Part shown: positions 1-7,092 of the stretch, piece after piece
Position numbering within the stretch: the stretch's first letter is position 1
Layout of the letters: each line of letters starts with the position of its first letter
DNA from: an uncultured Oxalobacteraceae bacterium
GTDB lineage: Bacteria; Pseudomonadota; Gammaproteobacteria; Burkholderiales; Burkholderiaceae
Assembly: GCA_946479705.1 (NCBI GenBank)
Contig: CAMLHI010000088.1
Coordinates: 1 to 7,696, forward strand
DNA length: 7,696 nucleotides
Direction of reading: 5' to 3'
Translations under genes and position numbers: made by a program
The notes under the pieces: generated by a model
What the model saw: the letters and a program-made list of their open reading frames with translations, nothing else
Database searches by the model: none
Told to the model about the DNA's origin: nothing

Positions 1-487
<487 letters not shown>

Positions 488-507
488 TCAGCGTCCTTCG
501 AAGCGGG

Positions 508-1224
508 TTAGTCGTCGCTGTCGACCGGGTCGACCAGGGTGGCATTGGGATCGAGCGGGCTGGGCGTGAGGCCCAGCAGGTCGATGATCTTGTCGTTGGC
601 TTCCTCGATGCCGATGCGCTTCAGGGCCGAGAACAGTTGCACGGTGAAGGGGAAGCCTTCGCCATCCTCGTCGACGTAACTGTCGAGCATGGCGCGGGCC
701 TTGCGCAGCGCGTTGGTCGATTCGTTGCGGTTGAGCTTATCGGCCTTGGTCAGGATGCAGTGGATCGGCTTGCCGGTGGGCGCGAACCATTCCAGCATCT
801 GCACGTCCAGGTCGGTGAACGGGCGGCGCGAATCCATGATCAGCACCAGCGCGGCCAGCTGTTCGCGGCGCTGCACATAGTCGCCCAGCAGCTTTTGCCA
901 GTGCAGCTTGGCCGAGCCGGACACTTCCGCGTAGCCGTAGCCGGGCAGGTCGACCAGCAGCGCTTCGATTTCCTCGACCTTGGTCGCATCCTTGCGGTGC
1001 TGGCCCACATGGGCGCCGCCGATCGAGAAGTAATTGATGTGCTGCGTGCGGCCCGGCGTCTTGGACGCGAAGGCCAGGCCTTTCTGGTTCGTCAGGATAT
1101 TAATCGCGGTCGATTTGCCCGCATTCGAGCGGCCGGCGAAGGCGATTTCCGGGGCCGTCGTGGTGGGCAGATCGCGCAATTGATTGACGGTCGTGAAGAA
1201 GCGGGCTTGCCAAAGTCTGGACAT
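508..1224 (-). CDS. engB: Ribosome biogenesis GTPase EngB/YihA
   Basis: This is a cytosolic TRAFAC-class GTPase needed for late assembly of the large ribosomal subunit. All GTPase motifs are readable in the 238-residue product: P-loop GRSNAGKS (31-38), switch-I segment TPGRTQ (56-61), DLPGYGYA (92-99), TKAD (159-162) and SALK (199-202). The core is of usual size; a short charged insert (about 69-86) before DLPG and an acidic tail ending VDPVDSDD lengthen it slightly over typical proteins of about 200-210 residues. I chose the ATG at 1224 because [19 protein letters not shown] is the normal N-terminus for this group. No purine-rich Shine-Dalgarno precedes it: the nearest upstream bases are CCCCCTTCTC. 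The gene is divergent from the cytochrome c4 gene and heads a likely engB-hemB operon. Confidence 0.97.
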   Translation of the reverse strand: MSRLWQARFFTTVNQLRDLPTTTAPEIAFAGRSNAGKSTAINILTNQKGLAFASKTPGRTQHINYFSIGGAHVGQHRKDATKVEEIEALLVDLPGYGYAEVSGSAKLHWQKLLGDYVQRREQLAALVLIMDSRRPFTDLDVQMLEWFAPTGKPIHCILTKADKLNRNESTNALRKARAMLDSYVDEDGEGFPFTVQLFSALKRIGIEEANDKIIDLLGLTPSPLDPNATLVDPVDSDD

Positions 1225-1282
1225 GAGAAGGGGGCAGTCGTTGATGACTGAAAAGAAAAAGGAGGCGATAACGCGAGCAAGC

Positions 1283-1294
1283 TATTGTACAATA
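1283..1294. promoter_or_regulatory. 12-bp palindrome in the divergent engB/cytochrome c4 promoter region
   Basis: The sequence TATTGTACAATA is a perfect 12-bp palindrome in the 150-bp gap between two divergent genes, in a locally AT-rich patch. It contains TACAAT, a good sigma70 -10 match, on both strands. The -35 partners at about 17-18 bp are poor on either side (3 of 6 matches: GCGATA at 1265-1270 for the plus strand, GCAACA at 1313-1308 for the minus strand). It could be back-to-back -10 elements, a repressor operator, or both. The position is suggestive, but no regulator can be named from sequence. Confidence 0.35.
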
Positions 1295-1363
1295 AGGGGT
1301 TACGAATTGTTGCGCCGCAAAAGTCAGGCTGTCCTTTAATAAAACCATTTTCGACTTCGTCTC

Positions 1364-1367
1364 AGGG
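1364..1367 (+). promoter_or_regulatory. Shine-Dalgarno for cytochrome c4
   Basis: AGGG lies 7 nt before the ATG at 1375. It is modest in strength but correctly placed, and supports that start. Confidence 0.55.
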
Positions 1368-1374
1368 TATTTGA

Positions 1375-2040
1375 ATGAATCGTGCTTCTTTTTCGCTTGT
1401 GAAATCCTTGCTGGTTGCAACCTTGGCCGTGTCCGGTTTTGCGGCGGCTTCTGAACATGCGGCGGCACCTGCCGCCAAGGCCGATCCCGCCAAAGGCGCT
1501 ACGCTGTTCGATTCGGGCGACGCAGCCCGCGGCATTCCCGCCTGCGCATCCTGCCACGGCGCGGCCGGCAATTCGACCATCGTCACCAACCCGCGCCTGG
1601 CCGGCCAGGTTGCCGACTACACCTACAAGCAGCTGGTCGACTTCACCACCCCGAACCGCAACAACCCGGTCATGACCACCTACGCCAAGGCCCTGACGGA
1701 CGAGGAAAAGAAAAACATCGCCGCCTACCTGGCCACTACCGCCGCCAAGCCGGGCGCCGCCAAGAACAAGGACACCATCGACCTGGGCAAGAAAATCTAC
1801 CGCGGCGGCATCGCCAGCCTGGGCGTCGCTGCCTGCGCCAGCTGCCACGGCCCGAGCGGTGCCGGCATCCCGAGCCAGTACCCGCGCATCGCCGGCCAGC
1901 ACCAGGACTACACCGTGGCCCAGCTGGCCAGTTTCAAGAGCGGCGCGCGCAAGAACAGCGTGCAGATGAGCACCCTGGCCAAGCGCATGTCCGACGACGA
2001 TATGAAAGCCGTTGCCGACTACATCGCCGGCCTGAAGTAA
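1375..2040 (+). CDS. Di-haem periplasmic cytochrome c4
   Basis: This is an exported two-domain c-type cytochrome that shuttles electrons in the periplasm, typically to a terminal oxidase. The 221-residue precursor has a Sec signal: MNRASFSLVKSLL, then a hydrophobic stretch to FAAA, with cleavage near residue 25. Two class I cytochrome c domains follow, each with CASCHG (57-62 and 154-159), a downstream PRLAGQ or PRIAGQ motif (73-78 and 170-175) and a likely axial methionine (M100 and M198). The domains are joined by an Ala/Lys-rich linker around 120-135. Length, the duplicated haem sites and the ending YIAGLK fit cytochrome c4. It lies just upstream of resB and ccsB, whose products would attach its haems. 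A terminator-like hairpin follows the stop, so it may be expressed more strongly than the maturation genes. No gene symbol is given because naming varies. Confidence 0.95.
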   Translation: MNRASFSLVKSLLVATLAVSGFAAASEHAAAPAAKADPAKGATLFDSGDAARGIPACASCHGAAGNSTIVTNPRLAGQVADYTYKQLVDFTTPNRNNPVMTTYAKALTDEEKKNIAAYLATTAAKPGAAKNKDTIDLGKKIYRGGIASLGVAACASCHGPSGAGIPSQYPRIAGQHQDYTVAQLASFKSGARKNSVQMSTLAKRMSDDDMKAVADYIAGLK

Positions 2041-2045
2041 ATCCG

Positions 2046-2112
2046 GGCGGCACCAGCCGCCAGCGTGATGCAGGAAGTACTGGGGCGGCAGCGCAAGCGG
2101 GCTGCCCTTTTT
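2046..2112 (+). terminator. Terminator-like hairpin, with a possible competing antiterminator, between cytochrome c4 and resB
   Basis: The main hairpin has arms GGGCGGC (2083-2089) and GCTGCCC (2101-2107), seven pairs including one G-U. An inner GC/GC step closes a GCAA tetraloop, and TTTTT (2108-2112) follows: a standard intrinsic terminator form. Upstream, GGCGGC (2046-2051) can pair with GCCGCC (2056-2061) across a 4-nt loop. That same GCCGCC can instead pair with GGCGGC (2084-2089), which is part of the terminator's 5' arm. The T-run ends only 17 nt before the resB start, so full termination would leave little room for a separate resB promoter; partial read-through seems likelier. Confidence 0.6.
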
Positions 2113-2129
2113 GTTGAGCGATCGAAAAC

Positions 2130-4226
2130 ATGAGCACTGCAGCAGCCAGTTCCACCAACCGCCGCAGCACCTTGGCCGACACGGTCGAACTGCTGTCCTC
2201 GATGCGCTTCGCCATTACCCTGCTGGTGATGGTGGCGATCGCCTCGATCATCGGCACCGTGGTCAAGCAGGGCGAGCCGATGCCCAATTACATCAACCAG
2301 TTCGGTCCGCTGTGGGCCGAGGTCTTCGGCAAGCTCGGCCTGTACACCATCTACTCGGCCTGGTGGTTCATGCTGATCCTGGTGTTCCTGATCCTGTCGA
2401 CCGGCTTTTGCGTGGTGCGCAACGGGCCCAAGATGATCCGCGACATGAAGAGCTGGAAAGACCATGTGCGCGAAGACTCGCTGCGCAACTTCCACCACAA
2501 GGCCGAATGGCAAGCGTCCCTGGGCAGCGCCGCGCTGGCCGAGCAGACCGCCGCCCGCCTGCGCGACTTCGGCTACGCCGCCAGGATCGTCGAGAAGGAC
2601 AATGGCCTGCTGGTGGCCGCCAAGAAGGGCGCCGCCAACAAGTTCGGCTACATCTTCGCCCACAGCGCCATCATCATCATCCTGATCGGCGGCTCGCTCG
2701 ATTCCGACCTGCCCATCCAGTTCCAGCAATGGTTCCTCGGCAAGACGCCCTTCAACGGCAGCGGCCTGATTTCCGCCATTCCCGACCAGCACCGGCTCGG
2801 CCTGGGCAATCCCACCTACCGCGGCAACACCATGATCGCCGAAGGCCAGGCCAGCGACGTGGCCATGATCCCGCGCGGCGAAGGCGTGCTGGTGCAGGCG
2901 CTGCCCTTCACCATCGAGCTCAAGAAATTCATCATCGATTTCTACTCGACCGGCATGCCCAAGCTGTTCGCCAGCGACGTGGTGGTGCGCGACCATGACA
3001 CCGGCAAGAGCTTCCCGGCCACCATCAAGGTCAACGAACCGCTGATCTACAAGGGTGTGGCGGTGTACCAGTCCAGCTTCGAAGATGGCGGCAGCAAGCT
3101 CAAGCTGACCGGCTTTCCGATGACCGGCAGCAGCACCGCCACCTTCGCCATCGACGGCGAAGTCAACGCCGCCACCGCCCTGAAACGCGACGGCGAAAGC
3201 TACTCGGTCGAGTGGTCCGGCTTCCGGCCCTTCAACGTGGAAAACCTCGGCAGCCAGGATGCGCGCGCGGTCACCAAGGGCGAGTCGCTCGAGCAGCAAC
3301 TGTCGGCCACCCTGAGCAAGCACACCGGCTCGGCCGCCAAGAACGCCAACAACAAGGACTTGAAGAACGTCGGCCCGAGCGTGCAATACAAGCTGCGCGA
3401 CCGGACCGGCCAGGCGCGCGAATTCCAGAACTACATGCAGCCGCTGACCATCGAAGGCGAGGAAGTATTCCTGGCCGGCGTGCGCGCCAGCCCGAGCGAC
3501 CCCTTCAGCTTCCTGCGCATTCCCTCCGACGACGCCCACACCGTCAAGGAATGGATGCGCCTGCGCGCGGCCCTGGCCACCCCGGCCCTGCGCGAGGCCG
3601 CCGCCGCCAGCTACGCCAGGCGCGCCATGCCGCCCTCGCCATCGGCCAGCGCCGCGCCCCTGCAGGAACAGCTGCGCGAATCGGCCGCCAAGAGCCTGAA
3701 CATCTTCGCCGGCGACGGCGCGCGCGGCGGTTACGTGGGCGTGTCGCGCTTCCTCGAAAAGATCCCCAAGGACGAGCAGGAAAAGGCCGCCGGCATCTTC
3801 ATGAAGATCCTTAACGGCAGCCTGTGGGAACTGTGGCAGGCCGCGCGCGCCCAGGACGGCTTGCCCCCCGCCACCCCGGACGAGCGCCACGCGCGCTTCC
3901 TGCAGCTGGCCACCAATGCCCTGTCCGACAGCGTGTTCTACGGCGCCCCGGTGTACCTGCAGCTCGACGAATTCGTCGAAGTCAAGGCCTCGGTGCTGCA
4001 GGTGACCCGCTCGCCCGGCAAGAAAGTGGTCTACCTCGGCTGCGTGCTGCTGATCCTGGGCGTGTTCGCCATGTTCTACATCCGCGAACGCCGCCTGTGG
4101 GTATGGATCCGCCCGACCGGCGACGGCGGCGCCCATGCCCTGATGGCCATGAGCACCCAGCGCAAGACGCTCGACTTCGAGCACGAATTCGACGACCTGA
4201 AAACCAAACTGCCGCAAATGGCATAA
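2130..4226 (+). CDS. resB: Cytochrome c biogenesis protein ResB (Ccs1), System II
   Basis: ResB forms the System II cytochrome c synthetase with CcsB (CcsA) in the inner membrane, carrying haem outward and presenting it to apocytochromes. The 698-residue product has four predicted membrane segments (about 25-45, 77-97, 172-190, 633-651). H178 in FGYIFAHSAIIIILIGG sits where ResB proteins keep a conserved membrane histidine. The large periplasmic region (about 191-632) contains the family motif VNEPLIYKGVAVYQSSF (301-317). An Ala/Pro-rich helical stretch (about 475-525) makes it longer than Bacillus ResB, as I recall for betaproteobacterial members. The C-terminal part includes FYGAPVYLQLDEF (603-615) and SPGKKVVYLGC (628-638). 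The ATG at 2130 has only a weak GAG (2116-2118) upstream, but the next methionine (M25) would cut into the first membrane segment. The gene ends 43 nt before ccsB. Confidence 0.95.
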   Translation: MSTAAASSTNRRSTLADTVELLSSMRFAITLLVMVAIASIIGTVVKQGEPMPNYINQFGPLWAEVFGKLGLYTIYSAWWFMLILVFLILSTGFCVVRNGPKMIRDMKSWKDHVREDSLRNFHHKAEWQASLGSAALAEQTAARLRDFGYAARIVEKDNGLLVAAKKGAANKFGYIFAHSAIIIILIGGSLDSDLPIQFQQWFLGKTPFNGSGLISAIPDQHRLGLGNPTYRGNTMIAEGQASDVAMIPRGEGVLVQALPFTIELKKFIIDFYSTGMPKLFASDVVVRDHDTGKSFPATIKVNEPLIYKGVAVYQSSFEDGGSKLKLTGFPMTGSSTATFAIDGEVNAATALKRDGESYSVEWSGFRPFNVENLGSQDARAVTKGESLEQQLSATLSKHTGSAAKNANNKDLKNVGPSVQYKLRDRTGQAREFQNYMQPLTIEGEEVFLAGVRASPSDPFSFLRIPSDDAHTVKEWMRLRAALATPALREAAAASYARRAMPPSPSASAAPLQEQLRESAAKSLNIFAGDGARGGYVGVSRFLEKIPKDEQEKAAGIFMKILNGSLWELWQAARAQDGLPPATPDERHARFLQLATNALSDSVFYGAPVYLQLDEFVEVKASVLQVTRSPGKKVVYLGCVLLILGVFAMFYIRERRLWVWIRPTGDGGAHALMAMSTQRKTLDFEHEFDDLKTKLPQMA

Positions 4227-4266
4227 GCTGTCGGCAGCTGGCGTATGCTGGCGGCAACTGGAGAAC
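4227..4266 (+). repeat. Two-copy 20-nt imperfect tandem repeat in the resB-ccsB gap
   Basis: GCTGTCGGCAGCTGG (4227-4241) and GCTGGCGGCAACTGG (4247-4261) match at 13 of 15 positions with a 20-nt period. The pair fills nearly all of the 43-nt intergenic gap, and the end of the second copy supplies the first G of the ccsB Shine-Dalgarno GGAG. It looks like a small local duplication; function is unknown and chance is possible. Confidence 0.5.
4260..4263 (+). promoter_or_regulatory. Shine-Dalgarno for ccsB
   Basis: GGAG lies 6 nt before the ATG at 4270. It decides this start over an out-of-frame ATG at 4245. Confidence 0.75.
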
Positions 4267-4269
4267 CTC

Positions 4270-5421
4270 ATGGAACTGACCCACCCCCCCACTTACCAGC
4301 AGGCGCCCGGCTATTTCAAGCGCCTCAGCCTGCTCGACTGGCTGTTCGCCGCCGGCCTGCAAGGCGCCGTCCTGTTCGCCCTGCTGCGCTTCGGCTCCTA
4401 CATGGACGGTTACGAAAGAGCCATCCTGGTGCTGGCCGCGCCCACCTTCGCCGCGCTCGGCTGGCACTGGAAACCGGTGCGCTGGCTGATGCCGCTGGTG
4501 GCCCTGCTGGCGCTGTGGGCGATCAAGCTCTACGGCGGCGACCTGGCCATGGCCAACCAGAAATTCTTCCTCAAGTACATGCTGTCGAGCCAGTCGGCGA
4601 TCCTGTGGATGAGCACCATGTTCGTGTTTTCCACGGTGTTCTACTGGATCGGCCTGGCCGGGCGCTCCAGCTTCGGCGGCGCGGTCGGCTCGCGCCTGTG
4701 CTGGGCCGCCGTGGTGCTGGGCTTTACCGGCATGATGGTGCGCTGGTACGAGTCTTACCTGATCGGCACGGACGTCGGCCATATTCCCGTGTCCAACCTG
4801 TACGAAGTGTTCATCCTGTTCTCGATGATCACCGCCATGTTCTACCTGTACTACGAACAGCGCTACGGCACGCGCCAGCTGGGCGCTTTCGTGCTGCCGG
4901 TGATTTCCGCCGCGGTCGGCTTCTTGCTGTGGTACACCGTCACCCGCGACGCCGCCGACATCCAGCCGCTGGTGCCAGCCCTGCAGAGCTGGTGGATGAA
5001 GATCCACGTGCCGGCCAACTTCATCGGCTACGGCACCTTCGCGCTGTCGGCCATGGTGGGCGCGGCCTACCTGCTCAAGTCCTCCGGCTACCTGGTTGAC
5101 CGCCTGCCCTCGCTGGAAGTGCTCGACGACGTCATGTACAAGGCCATCTCGGTCGGCTTCGCCTTCTTCACCGTGGCCACCATCCTGGGCGCGCTGTGGG
5201 CGGCCGAAGCCTGGGGCGGCTACTGGTCCTGGGACCCCAAGGAAACCTGGGCCCTGATCGTTTGGCTCAACTACGCCGCCTGGCTGCACCTGCGCCTGAT
5301 GAACGGCCTGCGCGGGCGCATCGCGGCCTGGTGGGCGCTGGTGGGCTTGCTGGTGACCACCTTCGCCTTCCTGGGCGTGAACATGTTCCTCTCCGGGCTG
5401 CATTCTTACGGCAAGCTTTAA
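4270..5421 (+). CDS. ccsB: Cytochrome c biogenesis protein CcsB (CcsA/ResC family), System II haem handling protein
   Basis: This polytopic inner-membrane protein partners ResB to deliver and ligate haem to CXXCH apocytochromes on the periplasmic side. The 383-residue product has about ten to eleven hydrophobic segments. The family core begins near residue 140 and shows SNLYEV (175-180), the tryptophan-rich WWD-type motif WGGYWSWDPKETW (315-327), a periplasmic histidine before it (H246, in KIHVPANFIGYGTF), one after it (H378, in SGLHSYG) and a membrane histidine (H340, in AAWLHLRL). These are the histidines known to matter for haem in characterised CcsA/CcsBA proteins. The N-terminal 100 or so residues add three hydrophobic segments. 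A good Shine-Dalgarno and tight spacing suggest co-transcription with resB. A thiol-reducing partner (CcdA/DsbD, ResA/CcsX) is not in the window. Both ccsA and ccsB are used as names for this family. Confidence 0.95.
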   Translation: MELTHPPTYQQAPGYFKRLSLLDWLFAAGLQGAVLFALLRFGSYMDGYERAILVLAAPTFAALGWHWKPVRWLMPLVALLALWAIKLYGGDLAMANQKFFLKYMLSSQSAILWMSTMFVFSTVFYWIGLAGRSSFGGAVGSRLCWAAVVLGFTGMMVRWYESYLIGTDVGHIPVSNLYEVFILFSMITAMFYLYYEQRYGTRQLGAFVLPVISAAVGFLLWYTVTRDAADIQPLVPALQSWWMKIHVPANFIGYGTFALSAMVGAAYLLKSSGYLVDRLPSLEVLDDVMYKAISVGFAFFTVATILGALWAAEAWGGYWSWDPKETWALIVWLNYAAWLHLRLMNGLRGRIAAWWALVGLLVTTFAFLGVNMFLSGLHSYGKL

Positions 5422-5426
5422 TCGGC

Positions 5427-5443
5427 AATCCGCAGCGGATTTT
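5427..5443 (+). terminator. Weak terminator-like hairpin after ccsB
   Basis: AATCCG (5427-5432) and CGGATT (5436-5441) form a 6-bp stem with a 3-nt loop, beginning 6 nt after the ccsB stop. Four T's (5440-5443), two of them within the stem, precede a C. Stem and T-run are both short, so it is at best a partial terminator. Confidence 0.3.
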
Positions 5444-5452
5444 CCTGCGTAG

Positions 5453-5492
5453 ATAGTGTATGGTTTGCGAAGTACGCAAGCCAACCCACTAT
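5453..5492. promoter_or_regulatory. 40-nt imperfect inverted repeat upstream of msrP
   Basis: An inner pair, TGGTTTGCG (5461-5469) and CGCAAGCCA (5475-5483), surrounds the 5-nt loop AAGTA with one T/G mismatch, which would be a G-U wobble in RNA. An outer pair, ATAGTG (5453-5458) and CACTAT (5487-5492), is separated from the inner one by 2 and 3 nt. In all, 15 positions pair on each side. It ends 7 nt before the msrP Shine-Dalgarno, so it could be an operator for msrPQ or a leader-RNA hairpin. No long T-run follows it. Confidence 0.5.
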
Positions 5493-5499
5493 TTGTCGC

Positions 5500-5504
5500 A
5501 GGAG
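5500..5504 (+). promoter_or_regulatory. Shine-Dalgarno for msrP
   Basis: AGGAG lies 5 nt before the ATG at 5510. It selects that start over the in-frame ATG at 5456, which would add 18 residues not expected ahead of the Tat signal and would run through the inverted repeat. Confidence 0.8.
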
Positions 5505-5509
5505 TCGCC

Positions 5510-6490
5510 ATGCTGATCCACCGTCGTCCCAACGGCGCCGATGTGCCGTTTGCCTCCGAGATTACGCCGCAACACGTGTATGAAGAGCGGCGCCGTTTCA
5601 TCCAGAAGATGGCGCTCGGCGCCGTGGCCGGCAGCGCCCTGTGGGAAATGGCCAACCGCCAGGCCTTCGCCGAGACCGCGCCCGAGCAAAAACTCGGCGC
5701 CAAGCTCAACCCCGCCTATGCCGCGCTGGACAAGCCCACCCCCTTCAAGGACGCCACCAGCTACAACAACTTCTACGAGTTCGGCACCGACAAGAGCGAG
5801 CCGGCCGTCAACGCCCACACCCTGCAGACGCGGCCCTGGACGGTCAGCATCGAAGGCGAGGTCAAGAAGCCCATGACGCTCGACATCGACAGCCTGCTCA
5901 AGCTGGCCCCGCTGGAAGAGCGCGTGTACCGCCTGCGCTGCGTGGAAGGGTGGTCGATGGTGATTCCCTGGACCGGTTATTCCTTTTCCGAGATCATCAA
6001 GAAGGTCGAGCCGACCGGCAACGCCAAGTATGTCGAATTCATCAGCCTGGCCGACCGCAAGCAGATGCCCGGCGTGGGCAGCCGCGTGCTCAACTGGCCC
6101 TACGTGGAAGGCTTGCGCATCGACGAAGCCAATCACCCGCTGGCCCTGCTGACCCTGGGCATGTACGGGCAAACCCTGCCCAACCAGAATGGCGCCCCGG
6201 TGCGCATGGTGCTGCCGTGGAAGTACGGCTTCAAGTCGGCCAAGTCGATCGTCAAGATCCGCTTCGTCAAGGATCAGCCGCGCACCGCCTGGAACGTCTC
6301 GGCGCCCAATGAGTACGGCTTCTACTCGAACGTCAATCCCGACGTCGACCATCCGCGCTGGTCGCAGGCCAGCGAACGGCGCATCGGCGAAGATGGCTTT
6401 TTCCAGAAAAAGCGCAAGACCCTGATGTTCAACGGTTACGCCGACGTGGCGCCGCTGTATGCTGGCATGGACCTGAAGAAATACTACTGA
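5510..6490 (+). CDS. msrP: Periplasmic protein-methionine-sulfoxide reductase, molybdopterin catalytic subunit MsrP (YedY)
   Basis: MsrP reduces methionine sulfoxide in periplasmic proteins, using a molybdenum-molybdopterin centre and electrons from MsrQ. The 326-residue precursor begins with the usual extended leader and a twin-arginine signal, ERRRFIQK (26-33), followed by the hydrophobic [14 protein letters not shown]; cleavage is probably near AFA (52-54). The sulfite-oxidase-type domain shows YNNFYEFG (85-92) and [14 protein letters not shown] (141-154), where C144 is the expected molybdenum ligand. [20 protein letters not shown] follows downstream, and the ending is [19 protein letters not shown]. 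Length and motifs match the family with no damage. The stop overlaps the msrQ start by one base. A long inverted repeat upstream suggests its own regulation, separate from ccsB. Confidence 0.97.
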   Translation: MLIHRRPNGADVPFASEITPQHVYEERRRFIQKMALGAVAGSALWEMANRQAFAETAPEQKLGAKLNPAYAALDKPTPFKDATSYNNFYEFGTDKSEPAVNAHTLQTRPWTVSIEGEVKKPMTLDIDSLLKLAPLEERVYRLRCVEGWSMVIPWTGYSFSEIIKKVEPTGNAKYVEFISLADRKQMPGVGSRVLNWPYVEGLRIDEANHPLALLTLGMYGQTLPNQNGAPVRMVLPWKYGFKSAKSIVKIRFVKDQPRTAWNVSAPNEYGFYSNVNPDVDHPRWSQASERRIGEDGFFQKKRKTLMFNGYADVAPLYAGMDLKKYY

Positions 6491-7092
6491 TGACGGCCCG
6501 GCAGATTAGCGCCTTGAAGGCCGCGCTGTTCGCGCTGGCGCTGGTGCCGTTCGCGCGCATGGTGTACCTGACCGTGACGGGACAGCTGGTCGAGCCGCTC
6601 GAATTCATCACGCGCGGCACCGGCGACTGGGTGTTGTATTTCCTGTGCATCACGCTGGCGGTGACGCCTTTGAGAAAGCTGACCGGCTGGAACTGGCTGG
6701 TCAAGCTGCGCCGCATGTTCGGCCTGTTCGCGTTCTTCTACGCCTGCCTGCACTTCCTGACTTTCCTGTGGTTCGACCACTTCTTCGATGTCCAGGAAAT
6801 GTTCAAGGATGTGCTCAAGCGACCCTTCATCACGGTCGGCTTCATCGCCTTCCTGCTGCTGATCCCGCTGGCCGTGACCAGCACCAACGGCATGATCCGG
6901 CGCCTGGGCGGCAAGCGCTGGCAGTGGTTGCACCGGCTGATCTATGTGATTGCCCCGCTCGGCATCCTGCATTTCTGGTGGATGAAGGCGGGCAAGCACA
7001 ACTTCGCCCAGCCGATTTTGTTTGGCGTGATAGTCGCGCTGCTGCTGGCTGCGCGCTTGCGCCGTCCGGGCGGACGGCGCATTCCCACTTAG
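6490..7092 (+). CDS. msrQ: Protein-methionine-sulfoxide reductase haem-binding subunit MsrQ (YedZ)
   Basis: MsrQ is an inner-membrane haem b protein of the ferric-reductase-like transmembrane family that passes electrons from the respiratory chain to MsrP. The 200-residue product is largely hydrophobic with about five to six membrane segments. It carries TPLRKLTG (59-66), RRMFGLFAFFYACLHFLTF (74-92) with H88, and WLHRLIYVIAPLGILHFWW (146-164) with H148 and H161. These three histidines match the spacing of the haem ligands described for E. coli MsrQ. The ATG overlaps the msrP stop in TGATG, so translation is probably coupled; no strong Shine-Dalgarno is present. Its last codons hold a 10-bp inverted repeat, and its TAG overlaps the stop of the converging lysA gene. 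Confidence 0.96.
   Translation: MTARQISALKAALFALALVPFARMVYLTVTGQLVEPLEFITRGTGDWVLYFLCITLAVTPLRKLTGWNWLVKLRRMFGLFAFFYACLHFLTFLWFDHFFDVQEMFKDVLKRPFITVGFIAFLLLIPLAVTSTNGMIRRLGGKRWQWLHRLIYVIAPLGILHFWWMKAGKHNFAQPILFGVIVALLLAARLRRPGGRRIPT
7058..7081. terminator. Strong GC hairpin at the msrQ/lysA convergent junction
   Basis: TGCGCCGTCC (7058-7067) and GGACGGCGCA (7072-7081) are perfectly complementary across the 4-nt loop GGGC. The element lies in the last codons of msrQ and, for lysA, starts 7 nt past its stop codon. Neither side has a T-run, so it is not a textbook intrinsic terminator. It may define or protect the 3' end of the lysA transcript, or act with Rho. Strength of the palindrome is certain; role is inferred. 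Confidence 0.4.

Noticed and set aside
1241..1254. FNR/ANR-type site suggested by TTGAT near the respiratory cytochrome gene
   Set aside because: Only the first half-site is present; the expected ATCAA at the right spacing is missing (the bases there are GAAAA).
1244..1339. A 31-codon plus-strand open frame ([15 protein letters not shown]...) in the divergent gap
   Set aside because: It has no Shine-Dalgarno before its ATG and it runs through the palindromic promoter candidate, so it is more likely non-coding.
2019..4292. Open frame of 757 codons on the minus strand opposite resB
   Set aside because: It is antisense to a well-supported ResB, its translation is a low-complexity Gly/Ala/His/Gln-rich string typical of GC-rich shadow frames, and it matches no family I know.
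5456..5509. Possible 18-residue N-terminal extension of MsrP
   Set aside because: The extension would be encoded by the inverted repeat and lacks a ribosome binding site, while the ATG at 5510 has AGGAG at ideal spacing and gives a normal MsrP leader.
3982..5709. Open frame of 575 codons on the minus strand across resB, ccsB and msrP
   Set aside because: It runs opposite three real genes, has shadow-type composition (many His, Gln, Gly, Arg) and contains no recognisable domain.
5489..6352. Open frame of 287 codons on the minus strand opposite msrP
   Set aside because: It is the complement-frame shadow of msrP, with no plausible domain or ribosome binding site.
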